A program made the position numbers and the translations under genes. A DNA stretch of 64,000 nt from Kocuria carniphila. GTDB lineage: Bacteria; Actinomycetota; Actinomycetes; Actinomycetales; Micrococcaceae. The notes beneath the pieces were generated by a model that worked only from the letters and a program-made list of their open reading frames with translations, was not told the DNA's origin and searched no databases. The first letter of the stretch is position 1. Each line of letters opens with the position of its first letter. Location of the stretch: positions 1-64,000 of the forward strand of contig NZ_NOIT01000013.1 in NCBI RefSeq assembly GCF_004136555.1. The letters are read 5' to 3'. Shown piece by piece: positions 24,673 through 33,200 of this stretch.

Positions 24673-26286
24673 TTACTGGCCGCTGCGGCGTCGGCGGCGC
24701 CGTTCGAACCAACCGCGGGGCCCGCCCTCGATGAGAACGTGCTTGGTGTGCGGGTCGAGGAGCATGAGGTACGCGGTGAAGGCCAAGGCGATGACGTAGG
24801 CGATCGTGGAGACGTCCCACTGGACCTCGATGAACGGCCACACGGAGAGTTGATCCTGCGCACCGAAGATCACGAAGAACCCGGTAACCACGTACAGCAC
24901 ACGCACCTGCCAGTTGTTCTTGATGCCTGTGACGGCCAGGAACGGCAGGAACCACAGGATGTACCAGGGCTGGATGATGGGGGAGAGCATCACGACCGCT
25001 GCGAAGGCCAGACCCATGCGGCGGACCACGCGGTGACTGCGCTGGCCCTCTCCCCAGAACATCAGCAGCACCACAATGCCGATGCCCAGGTACTTGAGGG
25101 CGGTGCGCAAGACTTTGGCGATGTCGCCGCCGGGCAGCCCGAGGGCGTCGCCGATCCGGTTGACCTGCATTCCCAGGAATCCCGAGGGAGAGTAGCCGGT
25201 GAACCCGGGTGTGGGATCCAGGATCGCCAGGATCCACCCCGATCCCAGGTTGTAAGGGATGCCGCTCATGAACAGCACGCCGAAACTCAGGACTGCGGTG
25301 GCGGCCCAGGTCGCGAACTTGCGGGGCCATGACGCGTTCCGCCCCGCCCACAGCAGTCCGATGAACGGCAGCAGCAGAATGGTAATCGGCTTGATGCCGA
25401 TCGAGGCGGTCACCAACAGAATCCCTCGGATGGGTCGGCCGGTCGCCGCGAAATACGTACCGGCCACGGCCAAGCCGACCATCAGGCCGTCGTTGTGGGC
25501 GCTGGCCACAAAGCTGATGAGGAACAGCGGATTGGCGACCGAGAGCCACAGGGCGCGAGCGCCGTCGAACCCGTGCATTTTCGCGAGCTTGGGCACGTAG
25601 ATCACGCACAGTGCCACGCCGATGCACGCGAGGGCGCGGAACAAGAGGCCCGAGAGGTCCGGCTGGGCGTCGGTGACCTTCACGACCAGGTGCGCGAGCC
25701 ACAGGAAGTACGGACCGTAAGGGGTGCGGGATTCGGCCCACGCCGGATCAGCGCCCAGCATGAACCAATTATCGAGGGTTGAGATGCCGGTCGTGTACGG
25801 GTTCTCTCCGGCCTCCATGAGGCGGCCTTGCCCGATGTACGCGTACACGTCGCGCGAAAAGATGGGGACGGCCAGGAACAAGGGCAGAGACCAGGCAATG
25901 ATCGCGGCGACGACGGCGCGCAGCGAACCTTCTGGCCAGCCGGCCAGTCGCTGTCCCAGCCGGATCCACGAGCGCATGAGTAGCATGGCGCCGAACGTCA
26001 ACAGGACGGTGGAGGTGTAAATGCCCCAGCCCTCCGTGCGCATGGCGATCACCAGGGGGTTGCGAACCATGGGGGAACCGAGTGCCATCCATCCGGTTCC
26101 GACGGACCCAACGAGCATCATGAGCGAGCCGATCAGGCCCTGGACGATGGCGATGTGCGGGCGGGGAATCAGCGGAGTGCCGGGGGCGGAACGGGCTTCG
26201 GCGAGCGAGGGGGTCTCGGAGGGTTGGTGTTGCGCCGGGGTGCTGCCGTGGGCAGTGACCTCCGGACCCGAACCACTTTGCGCCAT
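24673..26286 (-). CDS. mptB: MptB-like polyprenol-phosphomannose-dependent mannosyltransferase
   Basis: About 537 residues with a short hydrophilic N-terminus and around 12-14 membrane helices. The first extracytoplasmic loop has SRDVYAYIGQGRLMEAGENPYTTG, the acidic loop characteristic of GT-C enzymes of the MptA/MptB group. TPYGPYFLWLAHLV, FVASAHNDGLMVGLAV and SPIIQPWYILWFLPFLAV are also family-like. Such enzymes extend the alpha-1,6-mannan backbone of lipomannan on the outer membrane face. The C-terminus is Arg-rich (RRRRRRSGQ). I use the ATG at 26286; an in-frame extension to 26622 lacks membrane or family features. The gene lies 180 bp beyond the IS end and is divergent from two GT87-like genes. 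Confidence 0.8.
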   Translation of the reverse strand: MAQSGSGPEVTAHGSTPAQHQPSETPSLAEARSAPGTPLIPRPHIAIVQGLIGSLMMLVGSVGTGWMALGSPMVRNPLVIAMRTEGWGIYTSTVLLTFGAMLLMRSWIRLGQRLAGWPEGSLRAVVAAIIAWSLPLFLAVPIFSRDVYAYIGQGRLMEAGENPYTTGISTLDNWFMLGADPAWAESRTPYGPYFLWLAHLVVKVTDAQPDLSGLLFRALACIGVALCVIYVPKLAKMHGFDGARALWLSVANPLFLISFVASAHNDGLMVGLAVAGTYFAATGRPIRGILLVTASIGIKPITILLLPFIGLLWAGRNASWPRKFATWAATAVLSFGVLFMSGIPYNLGSGWILAILDPTPGFTGYSPSGFLGMQVNRIGDALGLPGGDIAKVLRTALKYLGIGIVVLLMFWGEGQRSHRVVRRMGLAFAAVVMLSPIIQPWYILWFLPFLAVTGIKNNWQVRVLYVVTGFFVIFGAQDQLSVWPFIEVQWDVSTIAYVIALAFTAYLMLLDPHTKHVLIEGGPRGWFERRRRRRSGQ

Positions 26287-26595
26287 GACCTGTGTCGTTC
26301 CCCTACTTGTGACCGTGTTCGGGCACCCAGGGTCTTGGGCCCGCGGGACCTTTCTCAGAAGGCCGATCTTAGCAGTCAGAGCCGCCTCAACCGTGGGTAT
26401 CGGGGCCGGTTCAGGATGGGGATTAGCCGGGGACAGTACCTCGATGTGCCGCACCCCATGGGCCGCGAGTCCGTGGAGAGGTACCCGTGGCACGTAGCAT
26501 GAGAAGACACCCGTGCCCGTTTCCGCTGGGCACGGTACTGATTTCATGAGGCCGCACGTGGTCTCGTACCGCTGCGCACCCGACGAGGATTGATC
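26287..26595. promoter_or_regulatory. Divergent intergenic region between mptB-like and GT87-like genes
   Basis: These 309 bp separate two divergent envelope-glycan genes and must hold both promoters. TAAGAT on the minus strand (26367-26372) is a candidate -10 without a well-spaced -35. A perfect 8-bp hairpin CCGTGCCC / GGGCACGG lies at 26511-26535, ahead of the plus-strand gene. No small gene is supported. Confidence 0.4.
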
Positions 26596-27903
26596 ATGTC
26601 CACGCACAAGCCGTTGACCCAACAGGACCGATTGGATGTTCTGGATCGTCCCCGGAACCTACCGGGGTGGTTGAGTTCCCCGCGTGCCCTTCTGGCGGGG
26701 TTCGTGGTCCTGCACCTCGTCTTCCTGATCTTCGCGCTGATTGTTTCACTCAACGGCAACGCCTTCAGTGACACCAATATTTATCGGGGCTGGACGCGCA
26801 TCGGCTTCGACCAGGACGCCTTGGACGGCGGCCCCAGCCCGTGGGTATATCCGGTGCTGGCCCTACTGCCCATGGCGCTCGCGGGGATCGCGGGACCTGC
26901 GCCCTTCTTCTTCCTCTGGGTCCTGATGACCACGCTGCTCAACGGCTGGGCGGTGCTCAAACTCACCGATCGCGGTCGCAACACACAGGCGATTCCCGCT
27001 GCCTGGTGGTGGTTGGGCTTCACCTTCCTCATGGGGTGGCTTGGCTTTGCTCGGGTCGACGGCGTGACGGCCCCCATTGTTCTGGTGGCCTTGGCCTACG
27101 GCGTGGCCCATCCGTTCATCGCCTCCACTCTTCTGAGCATCGCGACGTGGATGAAGGTGTGGCCGGCAGCTATCGTGCTGGCGCTCTTCACGGTGGTGCG
27201 GCAGCGCGTGCAGGTGGTCGTGGCGGGCTTGATCGTGAGCGTGGTGGCCGCGGGCATTGCCGCAGCCATGGGTGCTCTGCCCTTGCTCTTCAACTTCCTC
27301 ACGCAGCAGGGCGACCGTGGCATGCAACTGGAAGCCACGTTCACCACCCCGTGGCTGTGGTCCTCCGTGCTGGGCGTGGGCGGCTCGCAGATGTACATGA
27401 ACACTGACATCAACTCCATGCAGGTGGACGGCCCCGGTACCGAGATCATGTCCTCGCTCATGCAGCCCCTGCTGATTCTGGCCGCGCTGGCCACCACCAC
27501 GTTGCTCGTCCGGGCCCTACGTCACGGTGTGCGTACCGGTGGTGCGGATCGCACCGAGCTGTTGCTCGCGGGCACGCTGACCCTGGTGTCCGTGTTCATC
27601 GTGTTCAACAAGGTGGGCTCGCCTCAGTTCATGGTGTGGCTTGGGCCGGCCGTGGCTCTGGGACTCGTGCACCACTGGCGCTCGTGGCGTACTCCCGCCA
27701 TCATGCTGATCGCGATAGCGGTGCTGACGTTCTTCATTTACCCGCTGTTCTACACAGAGCTGAGCCACGACAACCTGGCCATGGCCTTGGTGCTGACCGT
27801 GCGCAACGCGCTGCTCGTTGTGCTGATGCTGTGGTCTGCCCGCCGTCTGTACTGGCTGGGATCCAAGCGCCCCACCGATGAGCTCGTGACCAAGGAGTCC
27901 TGA
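26596..27903 (+). CDS. GT87-like membrane glycosyltransferase (first of tandem pair)
   Basis: About 435 residues, 10-11 membrane helices, DUF2029/GT87 type. After helix 1 the extracytoplasmic loop reads NGNAFSDTNIYRGW, where the Asp is the likely catalytic acidic residue of a GT-C enzyme. It continues with PSPWVYPVLALLPM, MGWLGFARVDGVTAPIVLVALAYG, LLSIATWMKVWPAAIVLAL (the K in WMKVWP is strongly GT87-like) and FNKVGSPQFMVWLGPAVAL. It uses polyprenyl-phosphate sugars. The ATG at 26596 follows GACGAGGATTGATC. The next gene is its close paralog and starts within 1-60 bp. Confidence 0.78.
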   Translation: MSTHKPLTQQDRLDVLDRPRNLPGWLSSPRALLAGFVVLHLVFLIFALIVSLNGNAFSDTNIYRGWTRIGFDQDALDGGPSPWVYPVLALLPMALAGIAGPAPFFFLWVLMTTLLNGWAVLKLTDRGRNTQAIPAAWWWLGFTFLMGWLGFARVDGVTAPIVLVALAYGVAHPFIASTLLSIATWMKVWPAAIVLALFTVVRQRVQVVVAGLIVSVVAAGIAAAMGALPLLFNFLTQQGDRGMQLEATFTTPWLWSSVLGVGGSQMYMNTDINSMQVDGPGTEIMSSLMQPLLILAALATTTLLVRALRHGVRTGGADRTELLLAGTLTLVSVFIVFNKVGSPQFMVWLGPAVALGLVHHWRSWRTPAIMLIAIAVLTFFIYPLFYTELSHDNLAMALVLTVRNALLVVLMLWSARRLYWLGSKRPTDELVTKES

Positions 27904-27904
27904 C

Positions 27905-29191
27905 ATTTCCGCCGCATTCTTCGACCGGCTGAGCGGCGTACGCGACGCCCTGCTGCCGGACCGCGTGATCGCCTGGTTCGCCCGTCCCTCCAGCGTGTGG
28001 TGGGGTTTCGCGGTAGTTCATCTGTACTACATGGGCTGGCTGGCCTCCTTCTTCCTGAACGGGTGGGCCTTCAGCGACACCGAGCAGTACCGCGAGTGGG
28101 CCATGGCCGGGTTCACCCCCGAGGTCACCGATCAGTCGATCAGCCCGTGGGTTTACCCGGTCCTGGCGCAGCTGCCCATCCACGCGGCCGGTATTGCAGG
28201 GCACGATCTGTACCTGCTCGCGTGGACCCTGATCATCACGGCGCTCAATGCGGTTGCTATCTGGTTCCTCACCCGCCGCTCCATGCAAAGTCGCGGAGTG
28301 GCGCCCGCGTGGTGGCTGCTGATTTTCCTGGTGTTCATGGGGTACCTGAGCTTCGCGCGCGTCGAGGGCATCGCGGCTCCCATCGTGCTGATCGGTATGC
28401 TCTACGCTGCCCGGCAGCCCGTGGTGGCCTCCGTGCTGCTGAGTATCGCCACGTGGATCAAGGTGTGGCCCGCGGCGGTCATCCTGTCTCTTCTCATCGC
28501 AGCCAAGAAGCGCGCGCAGGTGTTCGTGGCTGGCGTAGTGGTCACCGCGGTGGTCGTTCTGGGTACGTGGCTGTCCGGCGGATTGGCCCGCATCGCGGAC
28601 TTCATGGTCAATCAGGGTTCGCGCGGCATGCAGCTCGAGGCTACTTTCTCCACCCCGTGGGTGTGGTTGAGCGTGCTGAACATCGCGGATTCCAAGATCG
28701 CGGACAACACGGCGATCAACTCGTCTGAGGTCTACGGGCCCGGCACCGAGGTCGCCGCGTACCTCATGCAACCGCTGCTCATCGTGGCAGTGGTCCTGGG
28801 CACCGCTCTGTTGATTCGTTCGTTGCGCAGGGGAGCGGACCGCGGTGAACTCTTCTACGAGGGTGCTCTGATGATGACCACCGTGCTCATCGTGTTCAAC
28901 AAAGTGGGCTCACCACAGTTTATGATCTGGCTCGCGCCCGTGATCGTGGCCGGCCTCGTCTACGACTGGAAGCGCTGGCGCACCCCCGCGGCCCTGCTCA
29001 TGGGCATCGCGGTCGTCACGTTCTTCATCTACCCGCTCTTCTACACCCCGCTCATTCACGCCAATCCGATCATGGCAGGTGTGCTGACCATCCGAAACGT
29101 CCTCCTGGTACTCCTGCTCGCCTGGTCGGTCAAGCGCACTTGGGATCTCGGAACCAAGCCGCAGCCCGCACGCGAGGTGGCTCAGGGCTGA
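27905..29191 (+). CDS. GT87-like membrane glycosyltransferase (second of tandem pair)
   Basis: About 408-428 residues, collinear with its upstream paralog: NGWAFSDTEQYREW, ISPWVYPVLAQLPI, MGYLSFARVEGIAAPIVLIGMLYA, LLSIATWIKVWPAAVILSL, RGMQLEATFSTPWVWLSVL and FNKVGSPQFMIWLAP. The start is unusual. The first ordinary start is GTG 27965, with no ribosome binding site. An ATT at 27905 lies 7 bp after AAGGAG and gives an N-terminus (SAAFFDRLSGVRDAL) comparable to the paralog, so I place the start there with reservation. The pair probably arose by duplication and adds sugars to the same envelope glycan as the MptB-like enzyme. Confidence 0.72.
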   Translation: MSAAFFDRLSGVRDALLPDRVIAWFARPSSVWWGFAVVHLYYMGWLASFFLNGWAFSDTEQYREWAMAGFTPEVTDQSISPWVYPVLAQLPIHAAGIAGHDLYLLAWTLIITALNAVAIWFLTRRSMQSRGVAPAWWLLIFLVFMGYLSFARVEGIAAPIVLIGMLYAARQPVVASVLLSIATWIKVWPAAVILSLLIAAKKRAQVFVAGVVVTAVVVLGTWLSGGLARIADFMVNQGSRGMQLEATFSTPWVWLSVLNIADSKIADNTAINSSEVYGPGTEVAAYLMQPLLIVAVVLGTALLIRSLRRGADRGELFYEGALMMTTVLIVFNKVGSPQFMIWLAPVIVAGLVYDWKRWRTPAALLMGIAVVTFFIYPLFYTPLIHANPIMAGVLTIRNVLLVLLLAWSVKRTWDLGTKPQPAREVAQG

Positions 29192-29271
29192 GGCGCCGCG
29201 CTCGCCGGTTGCCCTGGTCAGGAACGCGACCAGAACGACGTCGTACGGGGCCTTGGGTGCACCACGAACCA

Positions 29272-29306
29272 AAGGCGCCCCGGACAGTAACTGTCCGGGG
29301 CGCCTT
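29272..29306. terminator. Bidirectional terminator
   Basis: A perfect 17-bp inverted repeat (AAGGCGCCCCGGACAGT and its complement) around a single central base lies between the convergent GT87-like and MFS genes; AAAGG/CCTTC ends give short T/A runs on both sides. Confidence 0.85.
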
Positions 29307-29342
29307 CGGCTTCTTCAGGAACGTGAAGTGAAGGTCAGTACC

Positions 29343-30668
29343 TTACTTCTCGTCGGTGGTGCCGGTTGCTGCCTCGACACCGGCCTCCGGGTTACCCGGA
29401 GGGGTCGTGGGTTCGTTGATCGGGCGAGCCGGTTCCTTGAGCAGGAACGGAGCCAGACCGCCGGCGACCAGCATGACAGCCAGGACGATGAAGGCCACCA
29501 CGTAACCTGCGGCGTCGACCACTGCACCGACCAGGGCACCCTGGGCCATACCACCGACGAACGCGCCGATGTTGATGACTGCGAACGCGGAACCGATGAT
29601 CTTCAGCGGGATCAAGCGGTAGGGGAGCATCAGGATGGCGGAGAAGGACCACATGATGAACAGGTTGGCCAGCCACATCATGACCGCGGAGCCCCACAGG
29701 TTGGGGATGATCACGGCGATGACCATGAGCACTGCGCCGATGCTGGACATCAGCAGCATGAAGACCTTCTCGTTGTTCTCGAACCAGCGCTTGACCACGG
29801 TGGCACCCGTGCTGGTAGCGATCCACAGCGAGAGACCGTAACCGACCATCACGACCATGTACTCCCATCCGGTGGGGGTGATGCCGAACTGCTCTGAGTA
29901 CATCGTGGCGAGCCAGGTCAGCAGGCCCACGCCCACGGCGTTGTTGAGCAAGAGGCACAGGCCCAGGACCAGTGAGTTGCGGTTCTTCCAGGCGTCCAGG
30001 ATGGAGACGTCGTTCTTGGCCTTGGCAGCAGCCTTGTCAGCGGCGGCGGCCTTGTCGGCCGGGGACTCGCTCGGGACCAGCTTGATGAACATCAGGGTCG
30101 CAACGACCAACAGGACGGCGAGCAGGAAGTACATCCAACGGAAGTCACGGGCGACCACGAGCGGTGCGAAGACCAGGTAAACGAGGATCGTACCGATACC
30201 GGCAGTGGAGACCACCTTGGACTGCACGGCGCCGCGCTCTTCGGCGGCGAACATCTTGGCGATGACCGGCGGGGTGCCGTTGGTGTAACCGGCCTGACCG
30301 AAACCGATGATCAGACGTGCCAGCGGGATCAGGATGAAGATCATGGACGTGGAGCTGAAGCCGGCGAAGCCAAAGAACGCAGCGCCAGCGGCCAGGATCA
30401 ACAGTGCCACCGGGATGAAGATGCGGTAGCCGTAGCGGTCCACGAACCAGCCAGCCACGAAGGTCATCACGATGAAGGACAGGTAGAACAGAGTGGTGAT
30501 CAGCCCGAACTGGGTCTTGGTGAAGGTCTCCAGTCCCAGGTTGGACATGTAGGCCGGGTCGGTCAGGAACGGACCGATAGCACCCGCCAGACCCTTTTCG
30601 ATGTTAGCCAGCAAACCCACCCAGAAGAGTGTGGCGAACACGCCCTTCTGGGTTTTGGTGAGGTTCAT
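29343..30668 (-). CDS. MFS transporter paired with M20 amidohydrolase
   Basis: A 441-residue major facilitator with twelve helices. It starts MNLTKTQKGVFATLFWVGLLANIEKGLAGAIGPFL and has GWFVDRYGYRIFIPVALL in loop 2-3. A charged central loop is rich in Ala and Lys (DKAAAADKAAAKAKN, near 207-222), and a hydrophilic tail ends in EKAATGTT-like residues. It resembles organic-anion or sugar-acid:proton symporters. It lies 39 bp downstream of the M20 hydrolase on the same strand, so the pair probably imports and hydrolyses one conjugated substrate, which the sequence does not reveal. Confidence 0.8.
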   Translation of the reverse strand: MNLTKTQKGVFATLFWVGLLANIEKGLAGAIGPFLTDPAYMSNLGLETFTKTQFGLITTLFYLSFIVMTFVAGWFVDRYGYRIFIPVALLILAAGAAFFGFAGFSSTSMIFILIPLARLIIGFGQAGYTNGTPPVIAKMFAAEERGAVQSKVVSTAGIGTILVYLVFAPLVVARDFRWMYFLLAVLLVVATLMFIKLVPSESPADKAAAADKAAAKAKNDVSILDAWKNRNSLVLGLCLLLNNAVGVGLLTWLATMYSEQFGITPTGWEYMVVMVGYGLSLWIATSTGATVVKRWFENNEKVFMLLMSSIGAVLMVIAVIIPNLWGSAVMMWLANLFIMWSFSAILMLPYRLIPLKIIGSAFAVINIGAFVGGMAQGALVGAVVDAAGYVVAFIVLAVMLVAGGLAPFLLKEPARPINEPTTPPGNPEAGVEAATGTTDEK

Positions 30669-30707
30669 TTCCTCAGCCTTTCGTACTCAAGTGATGCGGA
30701 CGGGGGA

Positions 30708-31865
30708 TCAAGAAGCCAGGAAGTCCAGGGCGATCTGCACTTCCGTGCGGGCGCCGGCTTCGAGAGCCTCTTCCTTGATGTCGAACTTGGGGTGGTGGTT
30801 CATGTAGGGCAGGCCGTCCTCGGCGGTGCCACCGCCCAGGAAGATGAAGCAACCGGGGATCTCACGGGCGAAGTAGGAGAAGTCCTCGGACGCAGAGGCG
30901 GGCGGACCCCAGAACGCGTTCTCGTCTCCAACGGCCTTCTTGGCTGCTTCCAGGGCCAGCTCCGCGAGGTCATCGTTGTTGATGACCACGGGGTAGCCCT
31001 CGGCCCACTGGAACTCGGCCTTGGCACCGTAGGCGGCGCACACGTTCTCGACGATCTCCGTGGCGCGTTCCTTGAGGATGTTCCAGTCGTTGTCGTCCAC
31101 GGTGCGCATGGAGACACCGAGCTTGGCCGAATCCGGGATCACGTTGGGAGCCTGACCGGCCTGGATCATGCCCACGTTGACCACGTTCATGTGATCGGGT
31201 GCAACACTGCGGGAGACGATCGTGTTCAGGGCAACGGTCACCTGCGCGGCGACCAGTACCGGGTCGATTCCGTCCTGCGGCATGGAGCCGTGCGAACCCT
31301 GGCCGTTGATCTTCAGGAAGAAGCCACCGGCCACGGTGGACGCGGGGCCCTTGTGCACGCTGACGGTGCCGGTCTTCTGGTTCATGATGTGCATGCCGTA
31401 AATGGCGTCCACGTCTTCCAGGACTCCGGCGGCCACCATTTCCTTGGCACCTCCGGGAGGGGTCTCCTCGGCGTGCTGGAAGATGAGCTTCACGCGGCCG
31501 TTGAAAGTGTCCTTGAGCTCGGTCAATGCCTTGGCGGCACCGAGCAGCATGGCGGTGTGGGTGTCGTGACCGCACGCGTGCATCACACCGTCAACGGTGG
31601 ACTTGAAGTCGTTGTCGGTCTCCTCGTTGAGGGGAAGCGCGTCCATATCGGCGCGCAGCGCCACGGTCTTACCGGGGCCCTTGCCCTCGATCACGGCCAC
31701 CACGGAAGTTTCGGTGGGGTGGGTCGGGGCCAATCCGAAGCTCTCCAGGGTTTCGGCCACGAACTTGGCCGTGTTGTGCTCCTTGAAGGACAGCTCGGGG
31801 TTAGCGTGAAAGTGGCGGCGCCACTTGATGATGTCGGCGGCGGGAACGTTGATCTCGATAGTCAT
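30708..31865 (-). CDS. M20-family amidohydrolase
   Basis: About 385 residues, M20 peptidase family, hippurate hydrolase / N-acyl-amino-acid amidohydrolase type. Metal-binding segments are HACGHDTHTAM (Cys98, His100), HAEETPPGGAKEM (Glu133-Glu134), GMHIMN (His near 160) and PPASASEDFSYFAREIPGCFIFLGGG near the C-terminus. The ADMDALPL strand precedes them. The dimerisation domain lies in between. It removes acyl groups from small amides in the cytoplasm. I use the ATG at 31865, 5 bp after AGGAGCGACC; the frame is open upstream to 31988. The MFS transporter follows in the same operon. Confidence 0.9.
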   Translation of the reverse strand: MTIEINVPAADIIKWRRHFHANPELSFKEHNTAKFVAETLESFGLAPTHPTETSVVAVIEGKGPGKTVALRADMDALPLNEETDNDFKSTVDGVMHACGHDTHTAMLLGAAKALTELKDTFNGRVKLIFQHAEETPPGGAKEMVAAGVLEDVDAIYGMHIMNQKTGTVSVHKGPASTVAGGFFLKINGQGSHGSMPQDGIDPVLVAAQVTVALNTIVSRSVAPDHMNVVNVGMIQAGQAPNVIPDSAKLGVSMRTVDDNDWNILKERATEIVENVCAAYGAKAEFQWAEGYPVVINNDDLAELALEAAKKAVGDENAFWGPPASASEDFSYFAREIPGCFIFLGGGTAEDGLPYMNHHPKFDIKEEALEAGARTEVQIALDFLAS

Positions 31866-31886
31866 GGTCGCTCCTGAAGGATTTAT

Positions 31887-31920
31887 GAGCCACTTGGCTC
31901 GATTTTGATGATTTCGAGCC
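31887..31920. promoter_or_regulatory. Overlapping inverted repeats upstream of M20 gene
   Basis: GAGCC-ACTT-GGCTC (31887-31900) overlaps GGCTCGA-N11-TCGAGCC (31896-31920), 22-55 bp ahead of the amidohydrolase ATG. Two more short palindromes, CAAGT-GTA-ACTTG (31934-31946) and GTTC-GTGT-GAAC (31964-31975), follow. The cluster suggests operators controlling the M20/MFS operon or the divergent membrane protein. Confidence 0.45.
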
Positions 31921-32125
31921 GTTCCAACGCAGCAAGTGTAACTTGTTCGGCTCAAATCGTGTTCGTGTGAACAATTCCAGTTTTGCACCCCCGGGTGAAA
32001 CGCAACTGTTTCCTAACTCTGTGACAGCGGGATCCGAGCGGGCTAGCCTCCTGGCAGCATGCTGAGTGGTAGTTTTGACCTTGAAAAATAACCAGTAGTG
32101 AAGTTCAAGCAACATCGGAGGCGGC

Positions 32126-33004
32126 ATGAGTCATGCAGTGGGCCCGGAAAGCGGCCACACCCCCGGCGCGCGTACTCGGGCAACCAAGAAACCTGGAGCG
32201 GCATCCATCCTTGATGTCGCCAAGGTCTTCGCCCGTTTGCTGCCCAAGCAGCTCAAGGACGAGGCGCAGTTAGCGGTACTCGAGCTCAAGGACAAGGGGA
32301 TCAAGCTCGGCGTGGGTGCGGCCCTCGCCATTGTGGGCCTGGTGTTCCTGGGTATGGCTGTCATCGCACTGATCGGTGCGGCCATTGCGGGCTTGTCGAA
32401 CGTGATGCCGGCGTGGTTGGCCGCGTTGCTGCTGGCCCTGCTCTTCATCATCATTCTTGCGGTCCTCGCACTGATTGCGTTGTCCAAGATCAAGAGCGCT
32501 CTGCCGCTCAAGCCGGAGAAGACTATTTTCGGTCTCCGTTACGATCTGGGTGTCGTGAAGGAAGGCTCTGCCTACACCGAAGGTCGCGTGCAGCGTGAGA
32601 TGAACGAGGCCGAGCAGCAGAAGGAACGCGAGCAGGAAGCTGCCGCCAACGACCCCAACCAGGTCAAGCCGGTCAAGCCGACCGAGGAGCAGTTGCGCCA
32701 CCGTCTGAAGTTGCGCCGCGAGCACCTGAAGAGCCTGCGCGACGACGCCCAGAATCGTGCGGACTCCGTTCAAGCAGCCACTCAGGGATTCGTTGGTCGC
32801 ACCGCGAATACCTTCAAGTCCACCGAGAACTCGATCAAGCAGACCTTCGCGACCAGTGGCGGTTCGCAGGGTGTGCGTACCGGGGGTTCCACCTCGGCCA
32901 CTGCCGGCGAGAACCCGCTGGCGGATCGCTGGCAGCCGCTCGCGGTTGCCGCAACCGCGGGATCTGCGTTCTTGGTGTTCTTGCGCAAGCTCCTCAAGAA
33001 GTAA
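32126..33004 (+). CDS. Holin-superfamily III (DUF1469) membrane protein with charged tail
   Basis: A 292-residue protein. A hydrophilic N-terminus contains VAKVFARLLPKQLKDEAQLAVLELKDKGIKLGVG, then two membrane helices (about 66-90 and 95-120), the layout of the actinobacterial phage-holin superfamily III domain. The second half is charged and helical (EMNEAEQQKEREQEAAANDPNQ, KLRRREHLKSLRDDAQNRADS), like DUF3618-type tails, with a final hydrophobic stretch AVAATAGSAFLVFLRKLLKK. The name reflects fold family only; there is no phage context. ATG 32126 follows CGGAGGCGGC. Confidence 0.75.
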   Translation: MSHAVGPESGHTPGARTRATKKPGAASILDVAKVFARLLPKQLKDEAQLAVLELKDKGIKLGVGAALAIVGLVFLGMAVIALIGAAIAGLSNVMPAWLAALLLALLFIIILAVLALIALSKIKSALPLKPEKTIFGLRYDLGVVKEGSAYTEGRVQREMNEAEQQKEREQEAAANDPNQVKPVKPTEEQLRHRLKLRREHLKSLRDDAQNRADSVQAATQGFVGRTANTFKSTENSIKQTFATSGGSQGVRTGGSTSATAGENPLADRWQPLAVAATAGSAFLVFLRKLLKK

Positions 33005-33043
33005 TCGCTCGACACGATTCGACGACGCCGCGGCGTCGCCTCC

Positions 33044-33077
33044 GGAAGGCCGGGTCACCACGGTGACCCGGCCTTCC
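33044..33077 (+). terminator. Strong hairpin after holin-superfamily gene
   Basis: A perfect 16-bp stem (GGAAGGCCGGGTCACC and complement) with a 2-nt loop, 40 bp after the stop. T-run is weak (TCCTCC). A palindromic copy of the GCGGCGTCG word lies just before it at 33022-33037. Confidence 0.75.
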
Positions 33078-33200
33078 TCCTGCCCAACTCCTACCGGAGT
33101 ATGGCGTTGGTCCTCCCACGGGCTGATTTCCATGATTTGGTGAGGAAAATGCCACGGGCGCGCCCTACGATGAAGCTGTGGTGGAAGATGTGATGAACCG

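Noticed and set aside
32126-33004. Prophage remnant suggested by a holin-superfamily protein.
   Set aside because: The domain is a common actinobacterial housekeeping membrane family, and no other phage gene, integrase or attachment site is nearby.
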